DNA of 64,000 bases from Cellvibrio sp. UBA7661 (GTDB lineage: Bacteria > Pseudomonadota > Gammaproteobacteria > Pseudomonadales > Cellvibrionaceae): the NCBI GenBank assembly GCA_002483365.1, contig DLHT01000006.1:181446-245445 (forward strand), in the 5' to 3' direction. Position numbers and translations under genes: made by a program. Shown here one piece after another: positions 34,320-45,610 of this stretch. Every line of letters begins with the position of its first letter. Within the stretch, counting starts at the first letter, position 1. The notes beneath the pieces were generated by a model, which saw nothing but the letters and a program-made list of their open reading frames with translations, ran no database searches and had not been told where the DNA came from.

Positions 34320-35468
34320 TCAAACCGTCAAAGGACAAAAAATATAAGTCGTAAAAATGCCATTCTCTGCACTGCTGGATAACCGCGCTGCCGCCCCGAA
34401 GTGCGCCGTGAGCCTGCGGCGAATATTATCAAGCGCCATACGATTATGCTTTTGTTCGCTATGGCGCTGTGAGCCGCCTTGATAATGATTTTTTTTCACC
34501 AGCAAGTAAGGGTTGCTGATGACGATACTGAGCTGCTTATCGTTCTGCGAAACCTTGACCGTGATTTTTCCACCTTTAGGCAAAGGTTCTACACCGTGAA
34601 AAATGGCATTCTCGACCAAAGGCTGCATCATCAAACTGGGAATTTTTATATCTTTATTGTAATTGCTAATTTGCCAATCCAACTGCAAACGTCGGCCAAG
34701 GCGCAGCTGCTCTATATCCAGATAGTGTTTGCACAACTCCAATTCACGCTCAAGCGGAATCAAACTCGGCTCCGCCAAACTGGCGCGAAACAATTCCGAT
34801 AAATCTTCCACCACCCGCTCCGCGGTATCCGGGTCTGTAGCAATCAAACTGGCGATAGAGTTCATACTGTTAAATAAAAAGTGCGGGCGAATGCGCGATT
34901 GCAATGCTTGTATGCGCGCCTGCATTTCCGCCTGCTGTTGATTGCGCAGCTGCTGCTGCAAATATAAATAGCGCAGCAAAACACCCGACAGAATTGCAGC
35001 GATGGCCATATTGTTAAGTAACTGCCAACCATCAAATTCAAAGCCCTGGTGTTCAATAAATGCCATGCCACTCACACCGTAAATGATCCACTGCCCTAAT
35101 ACACTCAGCACCAGTGTAATCGCGAGCACCAATGCATAACTGGTACAACCGGCGCGTACATGGCTTTGCCGCGCGAGCCAAAAGCGCAGGCGGCATAGCG
35201 CAATCGCACTGAATACCACCACCCATTGCACCTGCACCGAAATCAGCGCGAGCTTGTCCCAGTCAAAATGCTGCAACCCGGAGGATGCACTGATGGTCAG
35301 CAACAGCGCCAGTAACTCCGCCACCAACACCAGCAAAAATACCGATTGGCTAGTGCACAACTCCGGTAAAAATGGATTGGCAGGTTCAGCCAGTGATGAC
35401 GGCTGTACCGGTGATACGGGCTGTTTTTTATCGGTTTCCGGTGCAGTCATTGTCGATACGGTTTCCAT
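34320..35468 (-). CDS. algZ: Sensor histidine kinase AlgZ/FimS
   Basis: A 382-residue LytS-type kinase partner of AlgR. A Pro-rich cytoplasmic N-terminus (1-40) is followed by four hydrophobic helices between 40 and 170, then a His_kinase domain with RPHFLFNSMNS (His196) and an ATPase region with LVENAIFHGV. As in Pseudomonas FimS, the ATP-binding G boxes are weak: after ISNPYLL there is no clear DxGxG. The gene heads an algZ-algR operon divergent from argH with 189 bp between. Confidence 0.92.
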   Translation of the reverse strand: METVSTMTAPETDKKQPVSPVQPSSLAEPANPFLPELCTSQSVFLLVLVAELLALLLTISASSGLQHFDWDKLALISVQVQWVVVFSAIALCRLRFWLARQSHVRAGCTSYALVLAITLVLSVLGQWIIYGVSGMAFIEHQGFEFDGWQLLNNMAIAAILSGVLLRYLYLQQQLRNQQQAEMQARIQALQSRIRPHFLFNSMNSIASLIATDPDTAERVVEDLSELFRASLAEPSLIPLERELELCKHYLDIEQLRLGRRLQLDWQISNYNKDIKIPSLMMQPLVENAIFHGVEPLPKGGKITVKVSQNDKQLSIVISNPYLLVKKNHYQGGSQRHSEQKHNRMALDNIRRRLTAHFGAAARLSSSAENGIFTTYIFCPLTV

Positions 35469-35657
35469 AACGAGCAGTCCAGATACCTGTCTGCTGGCTT
35501 GATTAATCGGTCTTTTTAAAACGCTGTTGGGCTATAATGCGCGGCCTGCGGCACGGGGCGTGATTATCCAGCGACATTTGCGCAAGCATCGCCTTGGATT
35601 CTAGCCCAACACCGGTCGCCATCTCTTTCATTATTTCTAGTTTGTGGACACATCCTC

Positions 35658-37055
<1,398 letters not shown>

Positions 37056-37073
37056 TAACTACGCCAGCCCCTG

Positions 37074-37115
37074 AAAAGCCGCACATTGTCTTCTCTGTGC
37101 GGCTTTTTGTTTTTG
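37074..37115 (+). terminator. Rho-independent terminator after argH
   Basis: A 12-bp stem AAAAGCCGCACA / TGTGCGGCTTTT with a 10-nt loop runs into TTGTTTTT, 18 bp after the argH stop. Confidence 0.9.
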
Positions 37116-37158
37116 CGTATCAACTTTTACCTATCAATGACTTATCACCACAAACACC

Positions 37159-37184
37159 ACCAAGATCAATCGATTGATCTTGGT
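37159..37184. promoter_or_regulatory. Perfect 26-bp palindrome upstream of the hybrid kinase
   Basis: ACCAAGATCAATC is followed without a spacer by its exact complement. The centre (ATCGAT) has no loop, so it suits a dimeric repressor better than an RNA hairpin. It lies about 150 bp before the kinase-cyaA pair. The regulator is unknown. Confidence 0.55.
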
Positions 37185-37332
37185 TTGCGAAACCCATCAC
37201 CGCCTCGCTCACACCTGTCACCTAAATCATCTTTAAATTGCCGCCATTACTGGTATTTGCACCAACTTGGGCTAGCCTTAGAGTCTAAAAGTTTATTTTT
37301 TGTCCGGATCGACTGAGGCGAAAATAAGGGAT

Positions 37333-40077
37333 ATGGGTAAAAAATCAGTGCATTCAGGAGATTCTGAAGAAGACCTGGCAGCCAAAATCCGGCTGCTGGA
37401 GAATGAACTCGCCTCCTTAAAACAGACACTGCATGCAAAACGCACCGTCAAACAACTGCAGAACTCATCGTTTGGGATCACCCAAATTATCGATGAAGTA
37501 CCCACACCTGCCAGCCGCACGACCCTCGTTGGTGAAGGCGCTATCTTTGATGAAAGCTGGGTGCTGGACACGCTCAAGTTCCTGGTCAAACAACAGCGGC
37601 CCAACAGCATCCAACAGATTCTGGCCAAAGTGGGAGAACTGCTGGCACTGCGTGAAATAGCGCTCTGGAGCCGGGATAACCATTCCAACACCAACCAATT
37701 TCAGTATCAGTGGTGCACCGCTGACCTGCCTGATGGCACACGCAGCCATTTGCAAAATCCGGCATGGCTAGAGTCATTGCTGCAACCTGACTCTGCCAGC
37801 CTGCGCCAATTGCAGGAGGGCACCCCACTGGAGGTGCGCGCTACTGACCACGACATGGCAGACGTAACACTCGGCCTGCGCACCCAGGGGATTTATAACA
37901 GCCTGCTGATCCCGCTGTGCGAACAAGGGCAAGTGCGTGGATTGATAACCTTGCATCGCGACAATCCACGCACTTGGCACCCGAAAGACAACAAGGCGCT
38001 GGGCAGCTTGCTTGCCTGGTTGTTCCGCTTTATGCAGCAACATGAGCAACTGCGAATAATGGTGGACCGGGACACACGCCACCAATACGCGATGGAAGCG
38101 ACCAATGACGGCCTCTGGGACTGGAACTTACTCACCAACCGGATTTATTTCAGCCGCAGTTATTTGCGCATGCTCGGCTACGATTACGAAGACCTGCCCG
38201 GCAATTTGGATACGCTGCGCGATTATTTTGTCCACCCTGACGACGTAGACAATATGCTCGTGGAATACCAGACCGCGGTTGAAAACCAACGCGAATCCTT
38301 GCAGTTGCAGTTCCGCATGTTGCACCGCGACGGCCATGAACTCTGGGTTAATTCCAAGGCCAAATTATTCGAGCCAGACCACAACGGCAAAGCCACGCGC
38401 TGTGTTGGTGTGAATACCGACATCACCGATTTTATGTCATCGCGCGAGGAATTGATCAACGCCAAAGCGCAAGCCGATTTGGCAAGCAGAACCAAAAGCG
38501 AATTTCTCGCGCGCATCAGCCATGAAATCCGCACACCCATGAATGCGATCATCGGCATTGGTTATTTACTTAACGATACGCAACTGGATGAACAGCAACA
38601 AAGCTATCTCTCCAGCATTAATTCCGCAGCCGATTCACTCTTGCAAATCATTAATCAACTGCTCGATTTTTCCAAAATCGAAGCGGGCCGCGTTATTCTG
38701 GAATATGCGCATTTTGATCTTGACCAATTGTTTGAAAAAATATCGCGCCTATTTGAAATTAGTGCACTGCATCGCTCAGTCAATATTATTTACGACATCA
38801 AACCCGATGTGCCGCGGTTTTTGCGTGGCGATGCTTCGCGCCTGAGCCAAATTCTCAGTCATTTGATTAGCAACGCGTTCCAATACTCCAACACCAATCA
38901 GGTTGTCGTGCGCGTGTGCCGCCGCGCGCAAAGCGCCAAGCAAGTGATGTTGGAATTTACCGTTGAAGACAGCGGACTGGGAATGACGGAAGAAAAACTG
39001 GCGCACATCAAAGAGCGTCTGGTGTTCAACCACAACGCACAAGACCATGAAAAAAATTCCTACGGCTTGGGCATCTGTAGCCATCTTGTGCATTTGATGC
39101 AAGGTGATTTCGCCATTGAGTCCAGCCTCAACCACGGCTGCAAAATTACGTTCAGCGCATCGTTTGAACGCAGTCACTTTGGCGAAAAAACATTAGTCAA
39201 TCACCCGCGCGATCTAAATAATATCCGCGTACTGATTGTGGATGACAATTCAATTGCGCGCACTATTATTGCCAGCACGGCGCGGAGCATCCATTTGCAA
39301 GTGGATGAAATCGATAATCCGGTCAGCGCCATAGAGCGGATTCGCCAAGCGGATAATTTGGGTCAGCCCTATCATTTTATATTGCTGGATTACCGCATGC
39401 CCAATATGAACGGGCTACAACTCACCGGCCTTATCAAAACTGACCGCACACTCAAAAGCAAACCGCATGTGTTTTTAATTTCGGCTTATCATCGCGATGA
39501 AATTTCAAGCTCTGACCCTAACGCGATTCTGGTCGATGAATTTTTAAGTAAACCGGTGAGCGAGTCGCGTCTGTTCGATGCCATCAGCCAAACTATAGGC
39601 CGCGAGCAATTGCTGCAAGATATCAGCCCGGAAATCACTATCACTAATGAAGCTCTGGAACTACTGGAAAACTGCCATCTGTTAATTGCTGAAGACAATG
39701 TCGTCAACCAGCAGGTGATCCGCGGTATTTTGAAGAAGAAAAAAATCAGCAGCGTCATAGCCGCCAACGGCATAGAAGCGCTAAAATTATTGGAAAGCAG
39801 CAGCGAAATATTCGACGCAATTTTGATGGATTTGGAAATGCCTGAAATGGATGGCATTGAAGCAACCCAATGCATTCGCGCCGGACACATCCAGCAACTG
39901 CAAGACATTCCTATTATTGCAGTAACAGCACAAGCTATGCGCGGTGACCGCGAACGCTGCCTTGCAGCAGGAATGAATGGTTATTTATCAAAACCGGTTA
40001 ATCCTGAATTACTCTACACCACTCTCGCCGATATCTTGCGCAAGAAAAAAATATCCAACGGGAACACCCAGCACTGA
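37333..40077 (+). CDS. Hybrid sensor histidine kinase (GAF-PAS-HK-REC-REC)
   Basis: A 914-residue soluble hybrid kinase. The start is ATG 37333, after AAGGG; an in-frame TTG 33 bp upstream lacks an SD. A short coiled coil (about 15-40) precedes a GAF-like domain (about 85-235), a PAS with PAC (about 255-380), then HisKA with His397 in HEIRTP and an ATPase domain with N box SNAFQY, DSGLGM and YGLGI. Two receiver domains follow, with Asp686 (LLDYRMPNMNG) and Asp833 (LMDLEMPEMDG). No membrane segment is visible. Its stop is 5 bp before cyaA, so the pair is probably co-transcribed. Confidence 0.93.
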   Translation: MGKKSVHSGDSEEDLAAKIRLLENELASLKQTLHAKRTVKQLQNSSFGITQIIDEVPTPASRTTLVGEGAIFDESWVLDTLKFLVKQQRPNSIQQILAKVGELLALREIALWSRDNHSNTNQFQYQWCTADLPDGTRSHLQNPAWLESLLQPDSASLRQLQEGTPLEVRATDHDMADVTLGLRTQGIYNSLLIPLCEQGQVRGLITLHRDNPRTWHPKDNKALGSLLAWLFRFMQQHEQLRIMVDRDTRHQYAMEATNDGLWDWNLLTNRIYFSRSYLRMLGYDYEDLPGNLDTLRDYFVHPDDVDNMLVEYQTAVENQRESLQLQFRMLHRDGHELWVNSKAKLFEPDHNGKATRCVGVNTDITDFMSSREELINAKAQADLASRTKSEFLARISHEIRTPMNAIIGIGYLLNDTQLDEQQQSYLSSINSAADSLLQIINQLLDFSKIEAGRVILEYAHFDLDQLFEKISRLFEISALHRSVNIIYDIKPDVPRFLRGDASRLSQILSHLISNAFQYSNTNQVVVRVCRRAQSAKQVMLEFTVEDSGLGMTEEKLAHIKERLVFNHNAQDHEKNSYGLGICSHLVHLMQGDFAIESSLNHGCKITFSASFERSHFGEKTLVNHPRDLNNIRVLIVDDNSIARTIIASTARSIHLQVDEIDNPVSAIERIRQADNLGQPYHFILLDYRMPNMNGLQLTGLIKTDRTLKSKPHVFLISAYHRDEISSSDPNAILVDEFLSKPVSESRLFDAISQTIGREQLLQDISPEITITNEALELLENCHLLIAEDNVVNQQVIRGILKKKKISSVIAANGIEALKLLESSSEIFDAILMDLEMPEMDGIEATQCIRAGHIQQLQDIPIIAVTAQAMRGDRERCLAAGMNGYLSKPVNPELLYTTLADILRKKKISNGNTQH

Positions 40078-40082
40078 CATTT

Positions 40083-43046
40083 ATGTACTCACGACCGATC
40101 GACATTCACAACATAGATGACGGCGTTGACCGCAAACAACTCAGCCAGCTTAAGCAACGCTTTCTCGATCTAAACGCACAACGCCATGAGCGGACCTGTG
40201 CTGCACTGACTGATCGGCAACAGCAATTTGTACAAGTATTGCCATTATTATTTCACGTCAACCACCCGATGTTGCCCGGCTATATTTCTCACAGTACTCC
40301 GGCAGGGGTTTATCAGTATGCCCCGTCTAACGATGACCTTCGCATTGCAAAAATTATTGCCCGCAGCTTCCAGTACAACCGCGACCTTGCCGAAAAAAAA
40401 TGTGCGATAGATGCGCTCTTTATTATGGGCAGTGTCGGCACTATTGCGCAAAGCGACTCCAGCGATCTGGATTTATGGGTGTGCCACAGCCTCAACGAGG
40501 ACAATCCGCTACTGCAAGAACTGGAGCGTAAATGCACACTCATCAGCCAATGGGCTGCCGTACAAGTTCGGCTTGAAGTGCATTTCTTTTTAATGCGCTG
40601 CGATGAGTTCACCCATAGCCGCACACAACATTTAAGCAGCGAAGCCAGTGGCTCTGCACAGCATTTTTTATTGCTTGATGAGTTTTATCGCACCGCCTTG
40701 TGGCTCGCCGGAAAAATACCGCTGTGGTGGTTTGTGCCAGCATCGCAAGAAAAAAATTACACCGCCTATCGCGATACATTGCTGGGCAAGCGTTTTTTAA
40801 AAGAAGAAGATCTGGTGGACTTTGGCAGCTTGCCGCACATTCCCCCCAATGAATTTATTGGCGCGGGCATTTGGCAACTCTACAAAGCGATTGAGTCTCC
40901 CTATAAATCAGTTTTGAAATTATTGCTGCTGGAGGTTTATGCCAGCGCCCATATTATTGATGATATGCCAGCAATGAGCGGAGCCGATGGTCTGGATGAT
41001 TTTTCTGAACCACACTTCCACACACCTACTGCCGAAGAAGAAAGCGCGGCGAATATTGCGGCAGAACCTCTGGCACTGAGTTTAAAACGCGCTATTTATA
41101 ACGACACGCCCGATGCTGATGCGCTCGACCCTTATGTGATGGTGTATCGCCGTATTGAACAGTATCTACTAGAACATGGGCAGTTGCAGCGCCTGGAATT
41201 AGTGCGGCGCTGTTTTTATTTTAAAGTGAATAAAGCGCTATCACGCACCAGCAGGCACACACAAAAATCCTGGCAGCGAAAACTATTGGAAGGATTGGTA
41301 AAAGAGTGGAACTGGTCTTCGCATCAGTTACATATGCTGGATAACCGCGCTTATTGGAAAGCACCTCATGTTATTAGCGAGCGCACTTTGTTGGTGAACG
41401 AGCTCAACCAAAGTTATCGCCTGCTTAGCGAGCTGAGCAAACATCAGTATCAGGATATTGCGATCAGCAGCGATGAACTGGCAATACTCGGCCGCAAGTT
41501 ACACGCCGCATTTGAACGCAAAGCAGGAAAAATTGAATGGATCAACCCCGGCATTTCGCGCGACCTAAGTGAGGATGCATTGTGTTTTGTCCATAAGCAA
41601 CAAGAACAACAGGAAAACTGGCAAGTGATTCGCGGCAGCCAAAATGATTTGGCGCTGCGCAATATCAACGTTGAACCAATTAAACATGCGCGCAGTCTGG
41701 TTGAATTGCTGTTGTGGTGCCACGCCAATGAGATTCTGGCCAGTCATACCAAAGTCGATATTATCGCGCCGACTTTTTCCATCAGTGCCAACCAAAAACA
41801 ATTATTGATTCAAACTTTGCAACAGTGGTTGCCACTGCCAATGCTGCGCGACCACCAACAATTTATGCGCCCTGCCGCGGTTGAACGCATGCTGATTTTG
41901 GTCAATACCGGTGTTGAGCCCCAAGCCGATTTGCACAAAAAAGGTATGCAAATGCTCAGCAACCAAAAAGATGCGCTTGGCTATAGCGGTTTGCGTGAAA
42001 ATCTAATGATCAATGCCGATATCATCCAGGTCAATTCGTGGGGTGAGTTAGTCTGCCGGCATTATCCGAGCGACGCGCTAATCAATTGTTTGCAACACTA
42101 TTGCCGATTGTTCCCACCGGGAAAACATTTTAGTTTGCCCGAGCTGAGTATTCGCTGTTTTAGCACCGGCCAAGGCAATAATATTGCACAGCGGCTTACC
42201 GATTTATGGCGCGACCTGATTAGCTGTTTTTATTCCGGCACACGGCCGCGCAGCAGCCGTTATATTTTGGAGATGGGCGACGAGTATTTGCTCTTGCAAT
42301 TTTTCCAACAGCAACCGCAAATACAACGATTCAAATCCTACGACAAACTGTTGAACAAACTAGCGCAAGCACAATCAGACTTTAGTCCAATGGTGATAGA
42401 CCGCTATGCACTGCGCGATAAACCACTGCGCATTATTGGCGACATTGCCAAGCAGTGCGGCATTTATCTTTTTTATCAATTGGATCAACAGCAAGCACAG
42501 ATTACCATTATCGACGAAAAAGGCTCGCTGTTTACCACCACCACGGAGTATCACAACCAGCAAACCTTGTTGCGCCCAATGGTAAATTTTATCCGCGCAG
42601 CACTGCAACGCCAATCGCACAATATCGACTTTAACAATGGCACCAATCCGCAGGATATCCAGATTTACGAGTTAACCGGCAATATCAAACAGCACCAAGG
42701 TATTGCCGAGCGCAGAGAGTTGCACAACAACCTTAACCAATTGCATTACATTAATATCAAAGCCATTGCTGAAATGGATAGCACGCAAGCGTTGCGTTTT
42801 ACTATTTTCTGTAATGAGCAGGAATTTTCATCGCTGGTGTATGGCGACGATTTATTTAAAGCAGTTGCCAGTTATATTGTGCGCAGAAGAAAGCAAGGTG
42901 AGCGCTATCCTTGCTACATTACCGATCTGGACTTATCACTCTGCCAAGACACCCTCGCCCAACAGACCGGCTTACAATTAGGCCACTATCTACAATTAAA
43001 AGCAGAACTGGAACAAAAACTGAATTCCGCACTTGCCCTGCTCTGA
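40083..43046 (+). CDS. cyaA: Class I adenylate cyclase
   Basis: A 987-residue enzyme making cAMP from ATP for CRP control. The N-terminal catalytic domain has the class I motif FIMGSVGTIAQS then SSDLDLWVCH (near 112-136), and the rest has the family's regulatory region. Longer than E. coli CyaA (848) and similar in length to pseudomonad CyaA. It directly follows the hybrid kinase gene, an unusual neighbour. No CRP gene is in the window. Confidence 0.95.
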   Translation: MYSRPIDIHNIDDGVDRKQLSQLKQRFLDLNAQRHERTCAALTDRQQQFVQVLPLLFHVNHPMLPGYISHSTPAGVYQYAPSNDDLRIAKIIARSFQYNRDLAEKKCAIDALFIMGSVGTIAQSDSSDLDLWVCHSLNEDNPLLQELERKCTLISQWAAVQVRLEVHFFLMRCDEFTHSRTQHLSSEASGSAQHFLLLDEFYRTALWLAGKIPLWWFVPASQEKNYTAYRDTLLGKRFLKEEDLVDFGSLPHIPPNEFIGAGIWQLYKAIESPYKSVLKLLLLEVYASAHIIDDMPAMSGADGLDDFSEPHFHTPTAEEESAANIAAEPLALSLKRAIYNDTPDADALDPYVMVYRRIEQYLLEHGQLQRLELVRRCFYFKVNKALSRTSRHTQKSWQRKLLEGLVKEWNWSSHQLHMLDNRAYWKAPHVISERTLLVNELNQSYRLLSELSKHQYQDIAISSDELAILGRKLHAAFERKAGKIEWINPGISRDLSEDALCFVHKQQEQQENWQVIRGSQNDLALRNINVEPIKHARSLVELLLWCHANEILASHTKVDIIAPTFSISANQKQLLIQTLQQWLPLPMLRDHQQFMRPAAVERMLILVNTGVEPQADLHKKGMQMLSNQKDALGYSGLRENLMINADIIQVNSWGELVCRHYPSDALINCLQHYCRLFPPGKHFSLPELSIRCFSTGQGNNIAQRLTDLWRDLISCFYSGTRPRSSRYILEMGDEYLLLQFFQQQPQIQRFKSYDKLLNKLAQAQSDFSPMVIDRYALRDKPLRIIGDIAKQCGIYLFYQLDQQQAQITIIDEKGSLFTTTTEYHNQQTLLRPMVNFIRAALQRQSHNIDFNNGTNPQDIQIYELTGNIKQHQGIAERRELHNNLNQLHYINIKAIAEMDSTQALRFTIFCNEQEFSSLVYGDDLFKAVASYIVRRRKQGERYPCYITDLDLSLCQDTLAQQTGLQLGHYLQLKAELEQKLNSALALL

Positions 43047-43146
43047 TCGTTCTTAATTATTATTAATTTTTGTTTAATCGTTTGGTTGCGCTATTTTCCT
43101 GCTGCATAATCGGGTTGCGATTTGCGTAAATTACAGAGAGATAACA

Positions 43147-43554
43147 ATGAAAAAAATGATCATAGGTTTGGCCGCCCTGCTAGTCGTATTCAGCCAATGG
43201 GTTTCGGCAAGCGAATTAACCGGCGCATGGGAATTGGAATACGCCGTATACAAAAATGACAAAGGCGAAGTCGTCAGTGAAATTAAAGACAAAGCCACGC
43301 TCTCGCGCAAAGTGTTGTCTGACAATCACTTTACCTTTATCACTTGGGATAAAAGCGGAAAGTTTATTGTGGCTGGCTCCGGCACTTACACTTTGAAAGG
43401 CGAGAATTACAACGAAACCGTTGATGCCACATCTGAAGCGCGGCTCATGGGGAAAACCTATGAATTCAACTGCACCTTTAAAGACGGCATCTGGATTCAT
43501 AAAGGCATGGAAGACGGTGTGTTAATTGAAGAACATTGGAAACGTGTAAACTGA
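43147..43554 (+). CDS. Small secreted protein, lipocalin-like
   Basis: A 135-residue protein with a signal peptide (1-21, ending VSA). The mature part is beta-rich, beginning ELTGAWELEYA, a pattern seen in small lipocalin-like domains that start with a G-x-W motif, and ending IEEHWKRVN. No binding residues can be named. It sits between cyaA and a bidirectional terminator and may be expressed alone (SD AGAGAG before ATG). Confidence 0.75.
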   Translation: MKKMIIGLAALLVVFSQWVSASELTGAWELEYAVYKNDKGEVVSEIKDKATLSRKVLSDNHFTFITWDKSGKFIVAGSGTYTLKGENYNETVDATSEARLMGKTYEFNCTFKDGIWIHKGMEDGVLIEEHWKRVN

Positions 43555-43564
43555 AAACCAACGC

Positions 43565-43596
43565 AAAAAATGCCGGCATTAACGCCGGCATTTTTG
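43565..43596. terminator. Bidirectional Rho-independent terminator
   Basis: The stem TGCCGGC / GCCGGCA with a 6-nt loop has six A on the left and five T on the right, so it can end both the lipocalin-like gene and the convergent pseudo-kinase gene. Confidence 0.88.
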
Positions 43597-43639
43597 TTTA
43601 AATAAATACTATTTTGATGGCATCAATTGCACGCCATGA

Positions 43640-44995
43640 TCAGCTCAAGGCTAATTGGATATTAAAGCACGTGCCATTCTGCTCATCGGACGTAACCGCC
43701 ATTTGTCCACGGTGATGGTCGGTAATAATAAAATAAGAATACGATAGGCGCTGCTCAACCGGACAAGTACTGGTCTGACTCTCGATAGAGAAGAAAGGCT
43801 GGAAGATTTCCAATTGCTCAGCAGGACTCAAACATTTGCCGTTGTGTTCCACTTTAATCCATAGCGAATCATAAAACTCGCCAATCTCAATATTGATCCA
43901 CGGCTTGTTGTTGTCATCCCAGGATTTGGCATTGAGTGCGTAAAACGCATTGCGCATCAAGCGTACAAATACCTGCGCCAGCTCTGCGGGATAGCAGGGA
44001 ATTTGCGGTAATTGATCGGCGTAATTACGGCGGATATTAATGTGTTTGAAGGTGAGACCATTGGCATCAGAAAATAATCCGCTCGCCAATTCAATGCTGT
44101 GATCCATAATCGGTGGCACATCGGCCAATTGTTTGCTGTCGCGATGACTGCTCGCCAGTTGCAATAAGTTTTGTGCAATTGCCGTTGCCTGATGCGCGCT
44201 CTGGCGCACGGTTTCCACTTCCTGCAATAAAAATTCTTTTACGTCCCCCAACTCTGCCGCTTCAATTTCCTGACGCGCACTGGAGACGCGCGCAAAAATG
44301 GTATTGATCGGCAAGCTGATGTCATACGCCATTGCTGATGCAAGCTCACCCATCGCCGATACCTTATCGCGCTCGGCCAATTTATTTTCTGCATTCACTT
44401 GTTTGGTGACATCGGAAATCAAAATCACTATGCCCGTTTCCTGCTGGTTGTTCAGCGGATAGAGCGTGATATCAAAAGTATATTGACCGCGTTGGGTGTG
44501 CTTGAGATTGAGCGTTTCACCTGTGGCCAACACAGTTTTGACCTGTTCCTGCGTCAGGGTAATTTGCGCATAAGCCGTCCACAGGTTTTGCCCGACCACG
44601 TCTTTAAAAGGACGGCCGGTAATCTCTTCGGCTTTTTGGTTCCACTGGGTAATTTGCAGTTCCTGGTTAAGGCCTATCAGCATCACCGGCATGGAGTTGA
44701 CGATGCTGGCGATGTAGGCCTCGCGCTCTTGCAATACCGCAGTGCGGCGCGCCACGCGATCTTCCAGTGTGGCTTTAATTTCGGTGAGCGCGCGATTGGA
44801 GCGGACTGCACGCCAGTGAGCACGGATCAAAAATGCCAGCACAATCACCAGCGTGAGGATCAATACACTGGCCGTGGTATTGGCTACGTACTGCCACTTG
44901 GTACTGCCATCTTCCTCCCGGAAAACCGCAAAAATATCAGCGCGGACGCCAAAGCTGGTACATGCCAGTGCACAAAAAAGCAGGAGTTGTCTCAT
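43640..44995 (-). CDS. PAS-containing pseudo-histidine kinase
   Basis: A 451-residue membrane sensor with a signal peptide (1-19), one membrane helix (about 42-57), a coiled coil (60-92), a PAS domain (93-205) and a kinase-like core. The dimerisation helix reads MGELASAMAYDISLPI where relatives have a His after Ala; Tyr224 replaces the phospho-acceptor His. In the ATPase part the N box is present (RNAFYAL), but the first G box is EHNGKCL, lacking DxGxG. It therefore cannot autophosphorylate in the usual way and may be a scaffold or inhibitor of another kinase. No response regulator is adjacent. Confidence 0.85.
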   Translation of the reverse strand: MRQLLLFCALACTSFGVRADIFAVFREEDGSTKWQYVANTTASVLILTLVIVLAFLIRAHWRAVRSNRALTEIKATLEDRVARRTAVLQEREAYIASIVNSMPVMLIGLNQELQITQWNQKAEEITGRPFKDVVGQNLWTAYAQITLTQEQVKTVLATGETLNLKHTQRGQYTFDITLYPLNNQQETGIVILISDVTKQVNAENKLAERDKVSAMGELASAMAYDISLPINTIFARVSSARQEIEAAELGDVKEFLLQEVETVRQSAHQATAIAQNLLQLASSHRDSKQLADVPPIMDHSIELASGLFSDANGLTFKHINIRRNYADQLPQIPCYPAELAQVFVRLMRNAFYALNAKSWDDNNKPWINIEIGEFYDSLWIKVEHNGKCLSPAEQLEIFQPFFSIESQTSTCPVEQRLSYSYFIITDHHRGQMAVTSDEQNGTCFNIQLALS

Positions 44996-45130
44996 GGGGG
45001 GATCTCATAGCGGCCAGAGGCCATGCCCCCGCTAACAGGACGCTAGCAGGAAATGGCCCGAATCAAGCGCGTAATTTTACTCGATCACCCACTGAAAGGA
45101 ACAGCTACAACATCCAAACCACAACATCGC

Positions 45131-45610
45131 CTAGGAGCAGGCGGTGTACATCTTCGCCGTGGCCGGATAAGCAACTTGTGCGGGCGCTGGTAATAACTCA
45201 AACACGCTGCCTTTTTTACTCGTCATCCGCAGGGATTTTTTGTACATCCAGGACTCTTCAATCAAGTCATCGCGCACGCGGAACAGAAGATTGGCACTGA
45301 ACTCCAAAAACGCACCTGTCGCTGGCAACCCCATGAATTCCTCATGGTGAAATCCGCTCATGCGAAAGCGCACCAGCACCTGCGCGTCGCTCGCCAGCAG
45401 CTGCTCTATTGACCATTGACGCTGGTCGAATACATCGATCAGATAGTTAAAAAAACCTTGATACTCATCCGGGGTGGACGGATCAAACTCGGGAAACCCC
45501 CAGCAGCGCACCTGCTGGGAGAGAAAACGCTCTGTCTGTGAATGCGATGCCGATAAGGCGCTATTCAAAAATTGGCTGACCTGTGCGGCCAGATGTTGGT
45601 GGTGATGCAT
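45131..45610 (-). CDS. SnoaL/NTF2-like fold protein
   Basis: The start is ATG 45610 behind the strong SD AAGGAG; an in-frame ATG 54 bp upstream lacks one. The 159-residue soluble protein has the pattern of NTF2-like/SnoaL proteins: an N-terminal helix, then RVRDDLIEESWMY near the end, typical of the last strands. An enzymatic role such as ester cyclase cannot be confirmed from the residues. Its neighbours are the pseudo-kinase and an SDR relic. Moderate family confidence. Confidence 0.7.
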   Translation of the reverse strand: MHHHQHLAAQVSQFLNSALSASHSQTERFLSQQVRCWGFPEFDPSTPDEYQGFFNYLIDVFDQRQWSIEQLLASDAQVLVRFRMSGFHHEEFMGLPATGAFLEFSANLLFRVRDDLIEESWMYKKSLRMTSKKGSVFELLPAPAQVAYPATAKMYTACS

